Positions 1 to 5,082 of a DNA stretch of 8,642 nucleotides are shown here, one piece after another. Origin of the DNA: Blastocatellia bacterium. Lineage in GTDB: Bacteria; Acidobacteriota; Blastocatellia; UBA7656. The first letter of the stretch is position 1; each line of letters starts with the position of its first letter. A program made the translations under genes and the position numbers. The stretch is taken from NCBI GenBank assembly GCA_022615215.1, contig JAKEHD010000796.1, positions 1-8,642 on the forward strand, in the 5' to 3' direction. The notes under the pieces were generated by a model. That model did no database searches, was not told the DNA's origin, and worked only from the letters and a program-made list of their open reading frames with translations.

Positions 1-46
1 GGGCGGCGCACTCCACATAAGCGTTCCTCTCTGGAAATACTTTCAT
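1..46 (-). CDS. Possible 5' end of a leftward gene, cut by the window edge
   Basis: Two overlapping readings on the minus strand could start a gene that continues beyond the left edge. One begins at an ATG at 46 and reads MKVFPERNAYVECAA to the edge, with only a close AAGG before it. The other begins at an ATG at 18 (MWSAPP) and has a better-placed purine-rich GAGAGGA about six bases upstream. The two are in different frames, so at most one is real. Too little is present to name a product, and the stretch could also be non-coding. Confidence 0.22.
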   Translation of the reverse strand, partial: MKVFPERNAYVECAA

Positions 47-85
47 GCCTTGCGATGCGCGCAGTATATCAGCTACAAAGCAGAC

Positions 86-127
86 GACTAAAAACTGACC
101 ACCAACCACTGATCGCTGATAGCTGAT
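86..127 (-). repeat. Heptad repeat tract directly after the carbonic anhydrase stop
   Basis: Read on the minus strand from 127 down to 86, the sequence divides cleanly into 7-base units: ATCAGCT, ATCAGCG, ATCAGTG, GTTGGTG, GTCAGTT, TTTAGTC. The first unit abuts the TGA stop (128-130). The same unit family follows the stops at 6528 and 8199, in the same orientation relative to the upstream gene. The 19 bases at 94-112 match the reverse complement of part of the 6529-6552 tract at 18 positions. The tract's function is unknown. Confidence 0.75.
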
Positions 128-922
128 TCAGTTGGGCGAAGAGTCGACGCGGATTATGCGACCGTTCAAGGGTTGCACGGGACGGTTGTTGTGATCGAAG
201 AGCACCTTGAACGAGGCCACCTGCTTGTTGGACATTTCAATCGCTTTCGTCAGCACGAACCACTTGACCCCTTCCGAGCAGGGCGGAGTCGTAAGCGAGC
301 CGTCGTAGCGATAATAAAGATGCTCTGTCGGCAGCAAACTTTTCGCATCGACTTTTACGCCTTCGGGCTTGCGCTCCTGACCGGGTTCTTTGGGCAAGTT
401 GTTCCATACGGGGAGGAGCGCCTGATTTTCGCTGCCACTATCGATCAGGATTCCGACTACGGCCAATTGCATGGCATCGTTCTCATGGACCAGGTGTACC
501 TCCATAGGAGAGTGTGCGCTTTTCAATGTGTGCTCGCTCGGCCCGTGAAAGTGAAACTGCTTGAGCGCATACGTTCCGCCCTCGACTTCTATAGAGCTTC
601 CCGCGTCGTAACGGACCTCTATAGTGTGGCCGTTATTTAGGACGCTGAGAGCAGACGGTCGATAGTCAAAGGTTATGGCAGGGAGGTCTTGAGGAGAGGC
701 ATCCGTTATATCGATAGGCGATTGGCTCTTGCCTATAGAGCAAGCTTCGTATTCCGGTTTCAGATTTCCCCATGACTCAGGGCCTTCGACGCCCTTATAG
801 CTCCAGTGCGCCTCTTTCTTGTGCGGCGTTTCATTTACAGGCTTTGGCTCTTCGTGCGAACAGCCGTTGGTCAAAACCGTAAAAGCGATGAAGAGGGATA
901 TGAGCGAAATGATCTTTTTCAT
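128..922 (-). CDS. cah: Alpha-class carbonic anhydrase, probable exported lipoprotein
   Basis: Zinc enzyme that interconverts CO2 and bicarbonate, 264 residues. Residues 1-20 form a basic start plus hydrophobic segment ending in LTNG before Cys21, a lipobox-like site (Thr at -3 is not ideal), so the protein is probably exported and lipid-anchored. The alpha-CA core follows: zinc ligands His124 and His126 in QFHFHGPSEHT and His143 in EVHLVH, the Glu130 gate residue, proton-shuttle His99 in LNNGH, and Thr211 in SLTTPPC. Cys61 and Cys215 match the conserved disulfide of bacterial members, which suits an extracytoplasmic site. All key residues are present and the length is normal for an exported form. 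The start at 922 is preferred over 1003 because it has a strong AGGAGG site and a proper signal peptide. The gene diverges from cysM, which shows no obvious functional link. Confidence in the family is very high; anchoring is inferred. Confidence 0.97.
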   Translation of the reverse strand: MKKIISLISLFIAFTVLTNGCSHEEPKPVNETPHKKEAHWSYKGVEGPESWGNLKPEYEACSIGKSQSPIDITDASPQDLPAITFDYRPSALSVLNNGHTIEVRYDAGSSIEVEGGTYALKQFHFHGPSEHTLKSAHSPMEVHLVHENDAMQLAVVGILIDSGSENQALLPVWNNLPKEPGQERKPEGVKVDAKSLLPTEHLYYRYDGSLTTPPCSEGVKWFVLTKAIEMSNKQVASFKVLFDHNNRPVQPLNGRIIRVDSSPN

Positions 923-928
923 TGCAGT

Positions 929-936
929 TCCTCCTG
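929..936 (-). promoter_or_regulatory. Ribosome binding site that fixes the carbonic anhydrase start
   Basis: On the minus strand this reads CAGGAGGA and lies six bases before the ATG at 922. It supports the short form of the carbonic anhydrase, which begins MKKIISL, over the 27-residue-longer reading from 1003, whose extra residues do not resemble a signal sequence. Confidence 0.85.
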
Positions 937-951
937 TGTTCGGGGTGATGC

Positions 952-986
952 GAAAGCAAGGTAAAAGTAAAAAGGTGAAAGCAAGG
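952..986. repeat. Short direct repeat in the divergent intergenic region
   Basis: The 10-mer GAAAGCAAGG occurs at 952-961 and again at 977-986, with an A-rich stretch between. It lies between the carbonic anhydrase and cysM starts, upstream of the carbonic anhydrase. It could be a decayed simple repeat or a paired protein-binding site. The sequence alone does not decide. Confidence 0.4.
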
Positions 987-1036
987 AACCCAGGTATCCC
1001 CACTTTTGCCTTCCTGCGAAATGCCTCTTGCTTCTA

Positions 1037-1064
1037 TTGACCGAAAGAGAATACACCATAGAGC
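1037..1064 (+). promoter_or_regulatory. Weak candidate promoter for cysM
   Basis: TTGACC (1037-1042) matches five of six bases of a sigma-70 -35 box. Sixteen bases later TAGAGC (1059-1064) is only a poor -10 match (three of six). It is correctly oriented and about 100 bases before the cysM start, but the -10 weakness makes this tentative. Confidence 0.22.
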
Positions 1065-1161
1065 CAGTATTTTCATCTTCGATTGACTCGCACAGCCCTG
1101 CGAGCGATGCGGGCTGACTTTGAGGTTGGCGCGACGGAACGCTAACCTTTATCATTACGCT

Positions 1162-2118
1162 ATGGACGCAAAAGCCTGCATGTCCAATCAAGAAGCTCTA
1201 TCCCGCCGCACGCGACAGCCCGTCGAGGCGTGGGAACTTGTGGGCAACACTCCACTGCTCAGGTTGCGCAACCTCGCGGCGCAGGTCGGCGGCGTAGAGA
1301 TTTACGCAAAGGCCGAATGGTTCAATCCCGGCGGGTCCGTGAAAGATCGTCCCGCGTTGAATATGATAGTCGATGGAGAACGCACGGGCCGACTGACTCC
1401 CGATAAGATAATCCTCGATGCGACATCGGGAAACACGGGGATAGCCTACGCCTGGATAGGCGCGGCCCGCGGCTACCGTGTGAAACTGGCCCTGCCGCAA
1501 AACGCAAGCGAGGAACGCAAGCGCATCCTCCGCAGCTACGGCGCTGAACTCGTATTGACCAATCCGCTCGAAGGCTCGGACGGAGCGATACGCGAAGCGA
1601 GTCGACTGTACGCCGAAAACCCCGATCTATATTTCTATTCCGATCAGTACAACAACCCTGCGAACTGGCAGGCGCATTACGAGACCACAGCCCTTGAGAT
1701 ATGGGAGCAGACCGGCGCGCGCATAACGCATTTCATAGCGGGTTTGGGCACAAGCGGCACCTTCATAGGCACGAGCCGCAGGCTGAAGGAATTGAACCCT
1801 GAGATCAAAGCCATATCCTTTCAACCCGACTCGCCCTTTCACGGGCTTGAAGGGCTGAAGCACATGGAGACGGCCATCGTGCCCGGCATATACGACCCGG
1901 CGCTTGCGGATGAAAATCTTGAGATCAGCACCGAAGAGGCGCACAGTTACGCGCGGCAACTCGGCAAGCGCGAAGGCTTGCTCGCAGGCATATCGGCGGG
2001 AGCGGCCCTTGCCTGCGCGCTCAAAGTCGCGCGGACTATAGAGTCGGGCGTCATCGTTACGGTATTCCCCGACGGCGGCGACAAATATCTGAGCGAACGG
2101 TTCTGGGATGAGGGATAA
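1162..2118 (+). CDS. cysM: CysM/CysK-type PLP-dependent cysteine synthase
   Basis: Fold-type II PLP enzyme, 318 residues from this start, forming cysteine from an activated serine. Visible features are the N-terminal ELVGNTPLLRL, the PLP Schiff-base Lys61 in NPGGSVKDRP, the substrate-binding loop TSGNTG (88-93), the PLP phosphate loop GLGTSGT (194-200), and the C-terminal GISAGAA and FPDGGDKYLS segments. The following Mec-type protease and the CysO-like fusion at 5083 suggest that the sulfur donor is a protein thiocarboxylate and the acceptor O-phosphoserine, as for mycobacterial CysM. That is inferred from context. In the segment where, from memory, the mycobacterial enzyme has the phosphoserine-binding Arg, this protein has Lys (GLEGLKHM, Lys233). 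The start is unsettled: a TTG at 1120 and ATGs at 1162 and 1180 are all in frame and none has a clear ribosome site. The product could instead be an ordinary O-acetylserine sulfhydrylase. Confidence 0.93.
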   Translation: MDAKACMSNQEALSRRTRQPVEAWELVGNTPLLRLRNLAAQVGGVEIYAKAEWFNPGGSVKDRPALNMIVDGERTGRLTPDKIILDATSGNTGIAYAWIGAARGYRVKLALPQNASEERKRILRSYGAELVLTNPLEGSDGAIREASRLYAENPDLYFYSDQYNNPANWQAHYETTALEIWEQTGARITHFIAGLGTSGTFIGTSRRLKELNPEIKAISFQPDSPFHGLEGLKHMETAIVPGIYDPALADENLEISTEEAHSYARQLGKREGLLAGISAGAALACALKVARTIESGVIVTVFPDGGDKYLSERFWDEG

Positions 2119-2127
2119 GCGCGCATC

Positions 2128-2133
2128 AGGAGG
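2128..2133 (+). promoter_or_regulatory. Strong ribosome binding site for a TTG start
   Basis: AGGAGG lies five bases before the TTG at 2139 and 10 bases after the cysM stop. It decides that the protease gene starts at the rare codon TTG, because this is the only well-placed start before the conserved YECCGFLLG segment. Confidence 0.85.
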
Positions 2134-2138
2134 ACATA

Positions 2139-2564
2139 TTGGCGATCAAGGTCAAAAGCCAGCACCTGGACCGAATCAGGCAACACGGAGAGCAGACATA
2201 CCCTTACGAGTGCTGCGGTTTTCTGCTCGGTACAACCGAGAACGGTGCGAACATCCTTCACGAACTATACCCGGCAGAAAACGAGCGTCAGGATTCTCAG
2301 CACAACCGCTATCTGATAACGCCCGAACAGTACAGGCGCGCAGACGCTCATGCCCGTTCGCTGAGGCTTGGAATCATAGGCTACTACCACTCGCACCCTG
2401 ACCACCCGGCCCGGCCTTCGGGCTACGACCTCGATCATTCCTGCTGGCCGGGCGAGTCTTACATGATCGTGTCCGTAGAGCGCGGCAAAGCGACGGACCT
2501 CAACTCGTTCAACAAACCTGACTACACGAGGTTCGAGCAGGAAGAGATTCACGTCGAAGATTAG
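2139..2564 (+). CDS. JAMM/Mov34 (MPN) metalloprotease, Mec-type
   Basis: Small zinc protease of 141 residues. The family hydrolyses the bond after the Gly-Gly tail of ubiquitin-like sulfur carriers; mycobacterial Mec releases cysteine from the CysO-cysteine adduct. The full JAMM signature is visible: Glu24 in YECCGFLLG, then His84 and His86 in HSHP, Ser94 and Asp97 in PSGYD, followed by the typical CWPGESYMIVSV strand (102-113). No extra domain is present and the length is usual for a stand-alone bacterial JAB protein. It starts at TTG behind a strong AGGAGG and follows cysM by 20 bases, so the two are almost certainly co-transcribed. The likely substrates are the carrier-cysteine adduct and possibly the internal Gly-Gly of the 5083-6528 fusion; the latter is inference. 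Family assignment is secure. Confidence 0.94.
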   Translation: MAIKVKSQHLDRIRQHGEQTYPYECCGFLLGTTENGANILHELYPAENERQDSQHNRYLITPEQYRRADAHARSLRLGIIGYYHSHPDHPARPSGYDLDHSCWPGESYMIVSVERGKATDLNSFNKPDYTRFEQEEIHVED

Positions 2565-2742
2565 GCGTCCAGTCAAGGCAAGCAGGTGCGAAAGCATGAG
2601 GATGTTTTGGCAAATGGTTTTCCTCAGAGCGATTTGACGCGGCGGTCGTTTTATTTAGGAGTCGGACGGCTACATGATGCCGCGGGATGTTTTGCCTGCG
2701 GTTCTATGGCAAAGAGAAGATATGGCGGTGGGGATGACCAAC

Positions 2743-3717
2743 ATGAGTTTATTCGAGAAGAAAAGAAATCCACAACTCGATCCCGAGTTTCCGGTCACTG
2801 TTTTCCGGTTGCGAGAAATATATTCGATGGTGAGCTTTCAGTTCGAATTCCACAGGTTCTCATTCAAAGATTTGTTCAGTGAACTACTCGCCAAGGGAAC
2901 CCTTTCGAATCTAGCACCGAGTCTCACGGATCCGAAGGCCTCTCCACCTCAACCGGTGCCTGATCTGCTACAGCGGCATTTCTATTGGAGCACAGCATGC
3001 TTCTATCGGGCATTTTACTTGATGCTGGCTTACTTCGATTTAGAGCGAAAACCATTCAGTTCCTGGGCGCATGTAACTGCTTATTACAGCCGCTTCTATA
3101 TCATCAAAGCAATACTCAACCTATTTCTAATCAACATTATTAATGATAAATCCCTGATCTATATGGGCATGAATGGAGTCAGGGTGGTTGAGCCAATCGA
3201 GCGGCTCAAGAAGCAGTGGGGTGTGCGTGGCTCACATCAGATATGGTGGGCGCTGTTTGAGCAGATGGGCTACGTTTCGGACTTAGCACAAATCGACGGT
3301 GCAGACTTTATATTGAGCGATTCTTATTTTAACTCTGGCAGCAGGAATTCCATCAATTATTCTGAGCAGTACATGGAAGGATTCAAAGAGTTGGAGTGGT
3401 TTGATATATCAGAAGATCAAATGCTTAGTCACCTCGCAATGTGGAGACCGCGGCAGGATCGCGACATCACAGACATAGATGCCTTCTTTGAAGGATTCAA
3501 TCCTGAAGACTGCGATGAAGGTGATTTCTATGGTGACGAGGCGCAGATCATATGGTTGAGTATCCGAGTGTACCTTGAACTCCTCAAGGCTATTGGCGTC
3601 CAGCAGCCATTTGTGACCAAGGAGAAGTTGTTTGCACTGTTACAGCGATTCACCCAAGACGAGTATCCAACATTGTGCGCCGGTATTCGAAAGTCCATCG
3701 CGGATAGCTTACCGTAG
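2743..3717 (+). CDS. Unrecognised protein in AT-rich block
   Basis: A 324-residue protein (from this start) that I do not recognise. It has no signal peptide and no clear catalytic motif. The middle (about residues 85-150) is rich in Tyr, Phe, Trp and Leu in helix-like stretches such as FYRAFYLMLAYFDL and YYSRFYIIKAILNLFL. Another segment reads SRNSINYSEQYMEGF. The last third is acidic (FNPEDCDEGDFYGDE) and helical. Overall it looks like a soluble, mostly alpha-helical protein; the aromatic helices are amphipathic rather than convincing membrane spans. Start choice: 2743 gives MSLFEKK. An earlier in-frame ATG at 2674 has AGGAG 12 bases upstream, but the added residues look unlike a protein N-terminus. 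Base composition is lower in GC than the flanking cys genes (one 60-base line is about 32% GC), which suggests horizontal acquisition. A HEPN-like or YaaC-like helical fold is possible but not shown. Confidence 0.75.
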   Translation: MSLFEKKRNPQLDPEFPVTVFRLREIYSMVSFQFEFHRFSFKDLFSELLAKGTLSNLAPSLTDPKASPPQPVPDLLQRHFYWSTACFYRAFYLMLAYFDLERKPFSSWAHVTAYYSRFYIIKAILNLFLINIINDKSLIYMGMNGVRVVEPIERLKKQWGVRGSHQIWWALFEQMGYVSDLAQIDGADFILSDSYFNSGSRNSINYSEQYMEGFKELEWFDISEDQMLSHLAMWRPRQDRDITDIDAFFEGFNPEDCDEGDFYGDEAQIIWLSIRVYLELLKAIGVQQPFVTKEKLFALLQRFTQDEYPTLCAGIRKSIADSLP

Positions 3718-3729
3718 TATAAGCCGAAA

Positions 3730-3795
3730 GGCCGTTTGTCCGCGCTTGCTTATTAAACCGCTGAACCGGTTCATTAGATGGACAAACGAGCGGCC
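3730..3795. repeat. Imperfect inverted repeat between orphan gene and endonuclease-like gene
   Basis: CGTTTGTCC (3733-3741) pairs perfectly with GGACAAACG (3780-3788). The outer GGCC ends can also pair if AGC (3789-3791) is bulged out. The loop contains a smaller stem of AACCG with CGGTT. There is no T-run directly after the right arm, so a simple intrinsic terminator is not supported. It lies 13 bases after the orphan gene stop and just before two TATAAT boxes, so it could be an operator, an attenuating structure or a decayed element end. Confidence 0.55.
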
Positions 3796-3803
3796 ATTTA
3801 TAA

Positions 3804-3833
3804 TGGTCATTCTGATTAGATATGCTCTATAAT
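3804..3833 (+). promoter_or_regulatory. Candidate sigma-70 promoter for the endonuclease-like/PIN pair
   Basis: TGGTCA (3804-3809, four of six bases) and a perfect TATAAT (3828-3833) are separated by 18 bases. A second perfect TATAAT lies at 3799-3804 with only a weak -35. If the downstream box is used, transcription would begin around 3840, only a few bases before the ATG at 3844. The message would then be nearly leaderless, which fits the absence of a ribosome binding site there. Confidence 0.42.
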
Positions 3834-3843
3834 CAAATTCGCT

Positions 3844-4296
3844 ATGATCCAACGACCTGACATCGAAGTTTATTCTCCAAACAACAAGCTTCAACTTGTT
3901 GTGGAAGTAAATAGTAAGCAAGGAGCCACTGCTGAATGGGCGGCAAACATGCGTAGAAATCTGTTTGCTCATTCGGTAGTGCCAAAGTCGCCTTATTTCC
4001 TTCTGGCTCTGCCTGACCGCTTCTATTTATGGAAGAATACAAGTCCGGCTGTTGATATAAAACCGCCTGATTACACTGCAAATTCAAAACCTGTTCTGGA
4101 ATCTTATATTGGCGCTTCTTATTTGGATACGCTGAGTGAGTATGGCCTTCAGATGATTATTAAATCCTGGCTCAATAAATTGGTTAATGCGAATCTAACC
4201 AAAGAAACCGCAAGACCCGATGAAATGTGGCTCTTCGATTCTGGCTTGTATAACGCCATCCGGCATGGCTACATAAAAGCTGAAGCTACTGTATGA
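3844..4296 (+). CDS. PD-(D/E)xK-like (restriction-endonuclease-fold) small protein
   Basis: A 150-residue protein whose N-terminal half resembles a PD-(D/E)xK nuclease core: RPDIEVY with Asp6, then the hydrophobic strand LQLVVEV with Glu21, then a basic helix MRRNL (36-40) and the strand SPYFLLALPDRFYLW (49-63). The usual E-x-K reads E-V-N-S-K here, so the catalytic lysine position holds Asn23. Lys25 could stand in, or the protein may be inactive and act as a binding partner. An in-frame TAG at 3817 rules out a longer N-terminus, so the protein is short for the fold and may be N-terminally trimmed. The gene has no clear ribosome site. Its stop overlaps the PIN gene start by four bases (ATGA), implying translational coupling and joint function. 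Fold assignment is by motif reading only, and the substrate is unknown. Confidence 0.8.
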   Translation: MIQRPDIEVYSPNNKLQLVVEVNSKQGATAEWAANMRRNLFAHSVVPKSPYFLLALPDRFYLWKNTSPAVDIKPPDYTANSKPVLESYIGASYLDTLSEYGLQMIIKSWLNKLVNANLTKETARPDEMWLFDSGLYNAIRHGYIKAEATV

Positions 4297-4898
4297 TTGT
4301 CTACGTCGAGTCCAATTTCGTTCTGGAATCAGCCTACCTTCAAGAAGAGCACGAGAGTTGCGAAGAAATTCTGAAACTTGCCGAAGAAGGTAGAATAGGG
4401 CTGGTATTGCCTGCCTACAGTGTCGGAGAGCCTTATGATTCCTGGGTGCGTAGATCGAAACAAAGAGCGGAATTGCATGAAAGACTCTTGCGAGAACTCA
4501 ATGAACTCTCTCGATCAAAACCATACGTGGAAATGCTCGATGAGTTTCAAGGGATCACAAAAACCCTTGTACAAAGCGGCGGGGAAGAAAAAGAACGATT
4601 GGATAATGCCGTAAGCAGAATTCTGGAAAAAGCAGTAGTGGTTCCCATCGAACGAGAAGTCATTAAAGCTGCTATTGACTTCCAAAAGACGCGGAACCTG
4701 TCGCCTCAAGATTCAATAGTCTACGCCTCCGTTCTGTCGCATCTATCAAGCAGTTCCACAGAAGAACCGAAGTGCTTTATTACGAAGAACTCAAAAGACT
4801 TCGCCAACCCTGATATTTACACAGAATTGGAATCCTATGGCTGCAAGCTTCTAACAAAATTCAACAATGGTCTGGGATATGCCAAGAGTTGCATTTGA
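4293..4898 (+). CDS. PIN-domain protein, probable metal-dependent ribonuclease
   Basis: A 201-residue protein with the PIN layout: N-terminal strand MIVYVESNFVLE, where Glu6 sits at the usual first Asp; Glu46 in YSVGEPY; Asp140 in LSPQDSIVYASVL; and CFITKNSKDF with Asp169. These four acids would bind the catalytic Mg/Mn. The centre (about residues 50-110) is a long charged helical insert rich in Arg and Glu, so the protein is longer than classic VapC toxins (about 130 residues) and closer to larger PIN proteins. Its ATG overlaps the previous gene's stop, so the pair is likely one functional unit. Whether it is a toxin-antitoxin pair, a defence module or an RNA-processing pair cannot be read from sequence. 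No typical VapB-like DNA-binding antitoxin is adjacent, which argues against an ordinary vapBC. Confidence 0.85.
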   Translation: MIVYVESNFVLESAYLQEEHESCEEILKLAEEGRIGLVLPAYSVGEPYDSWVRRSKQRAELHERLLRELNELSRSKPYVEMLDEFQGITKTLVQSGGEEKERLDNAVSRILEKAVVVPIEREVIKAAIDFQKTRNLSPQDSIVYASVLSHLSSSSTEEPKCFITKNSKDFANPDIYTELESYGCKLLTKFNNGLGYAKSCI

Positions 4899-4919
4899 AA
4901 GCCCTTCTCACAAATGCTT

Positions 4920-4960
4920 TGGCCCGAAGCCGCCTGAGCGGAGTTCATAGGCTTCGGCCA
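4920..4960. repeat. Hairpin after the PIN gene
   Basis: TGGCCCGAAGCC (4920-4931) pairs with GGCTTCGGCCA (4950-4960), leaving one bulged C and an 18-base loop. The stem is GC-rich but there is no T-run after it, so it is not a textbook intrinsic terminator. It stands where AT-rich sequence gives way to GC-rich sequence and may mark the right end of the inserted block. Confidence 0.5.
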
Positions 4961-5082
4961 GCGCCGCGTTTCCTGTAGCGTTTAGGTATCACGGCGCGGC
5001 CCGCTGAATTTTGGTGTTATTATGATGTAGAATCAAGATGTGCAGGCGAGCAAGTAAGAGAGAAAATTAGAAGGAGAATGAA

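Noticed and set aside
173..640. Rightward 155-codon frame opposite the carbonic anhydrase gene
   Set aside because: Antisense to a well-supported enzyme, with no motif and no ribosome site.
2586..2742. Reading frame from a GTG at 2586 with a twin-arginine-like segment (SDLTRRSFYLGVGRL)
   Set aside because: It runs out of frame into the start of the 324-residue gene, has no hydrophobic export segment after the arginine pair and no ribosome site. It may be a gene relic, but nothing confirms it.
3334..3378. HEPN-type RN...H motif in the orphan protein (SRNSINYSEQY)
   Set aside because: The required histidine is absent at the right spacing, so a HEPN RNase cannot be claimed.
3767..3790. Integron attC-like end (CATTAGATG near an inverted repeat)
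   Set aside because: The paired RYYYAAC / GTTRRRY core sites are not present, and no integrase or cassette array is seen.
4293..4898. Classic VapBC toxin-antitoxin system
   Set aside because: The PIN protein is about 200 residues with a long insert, and its partner is nuclease-like rather than a small DNA-binding antitoxin.
2565..5082. Target-site duplication or terminal repeats bounding the AT-rich block
   Set aside because: I compared both edges by eye and found no convincing matched direct or inverted repeats.
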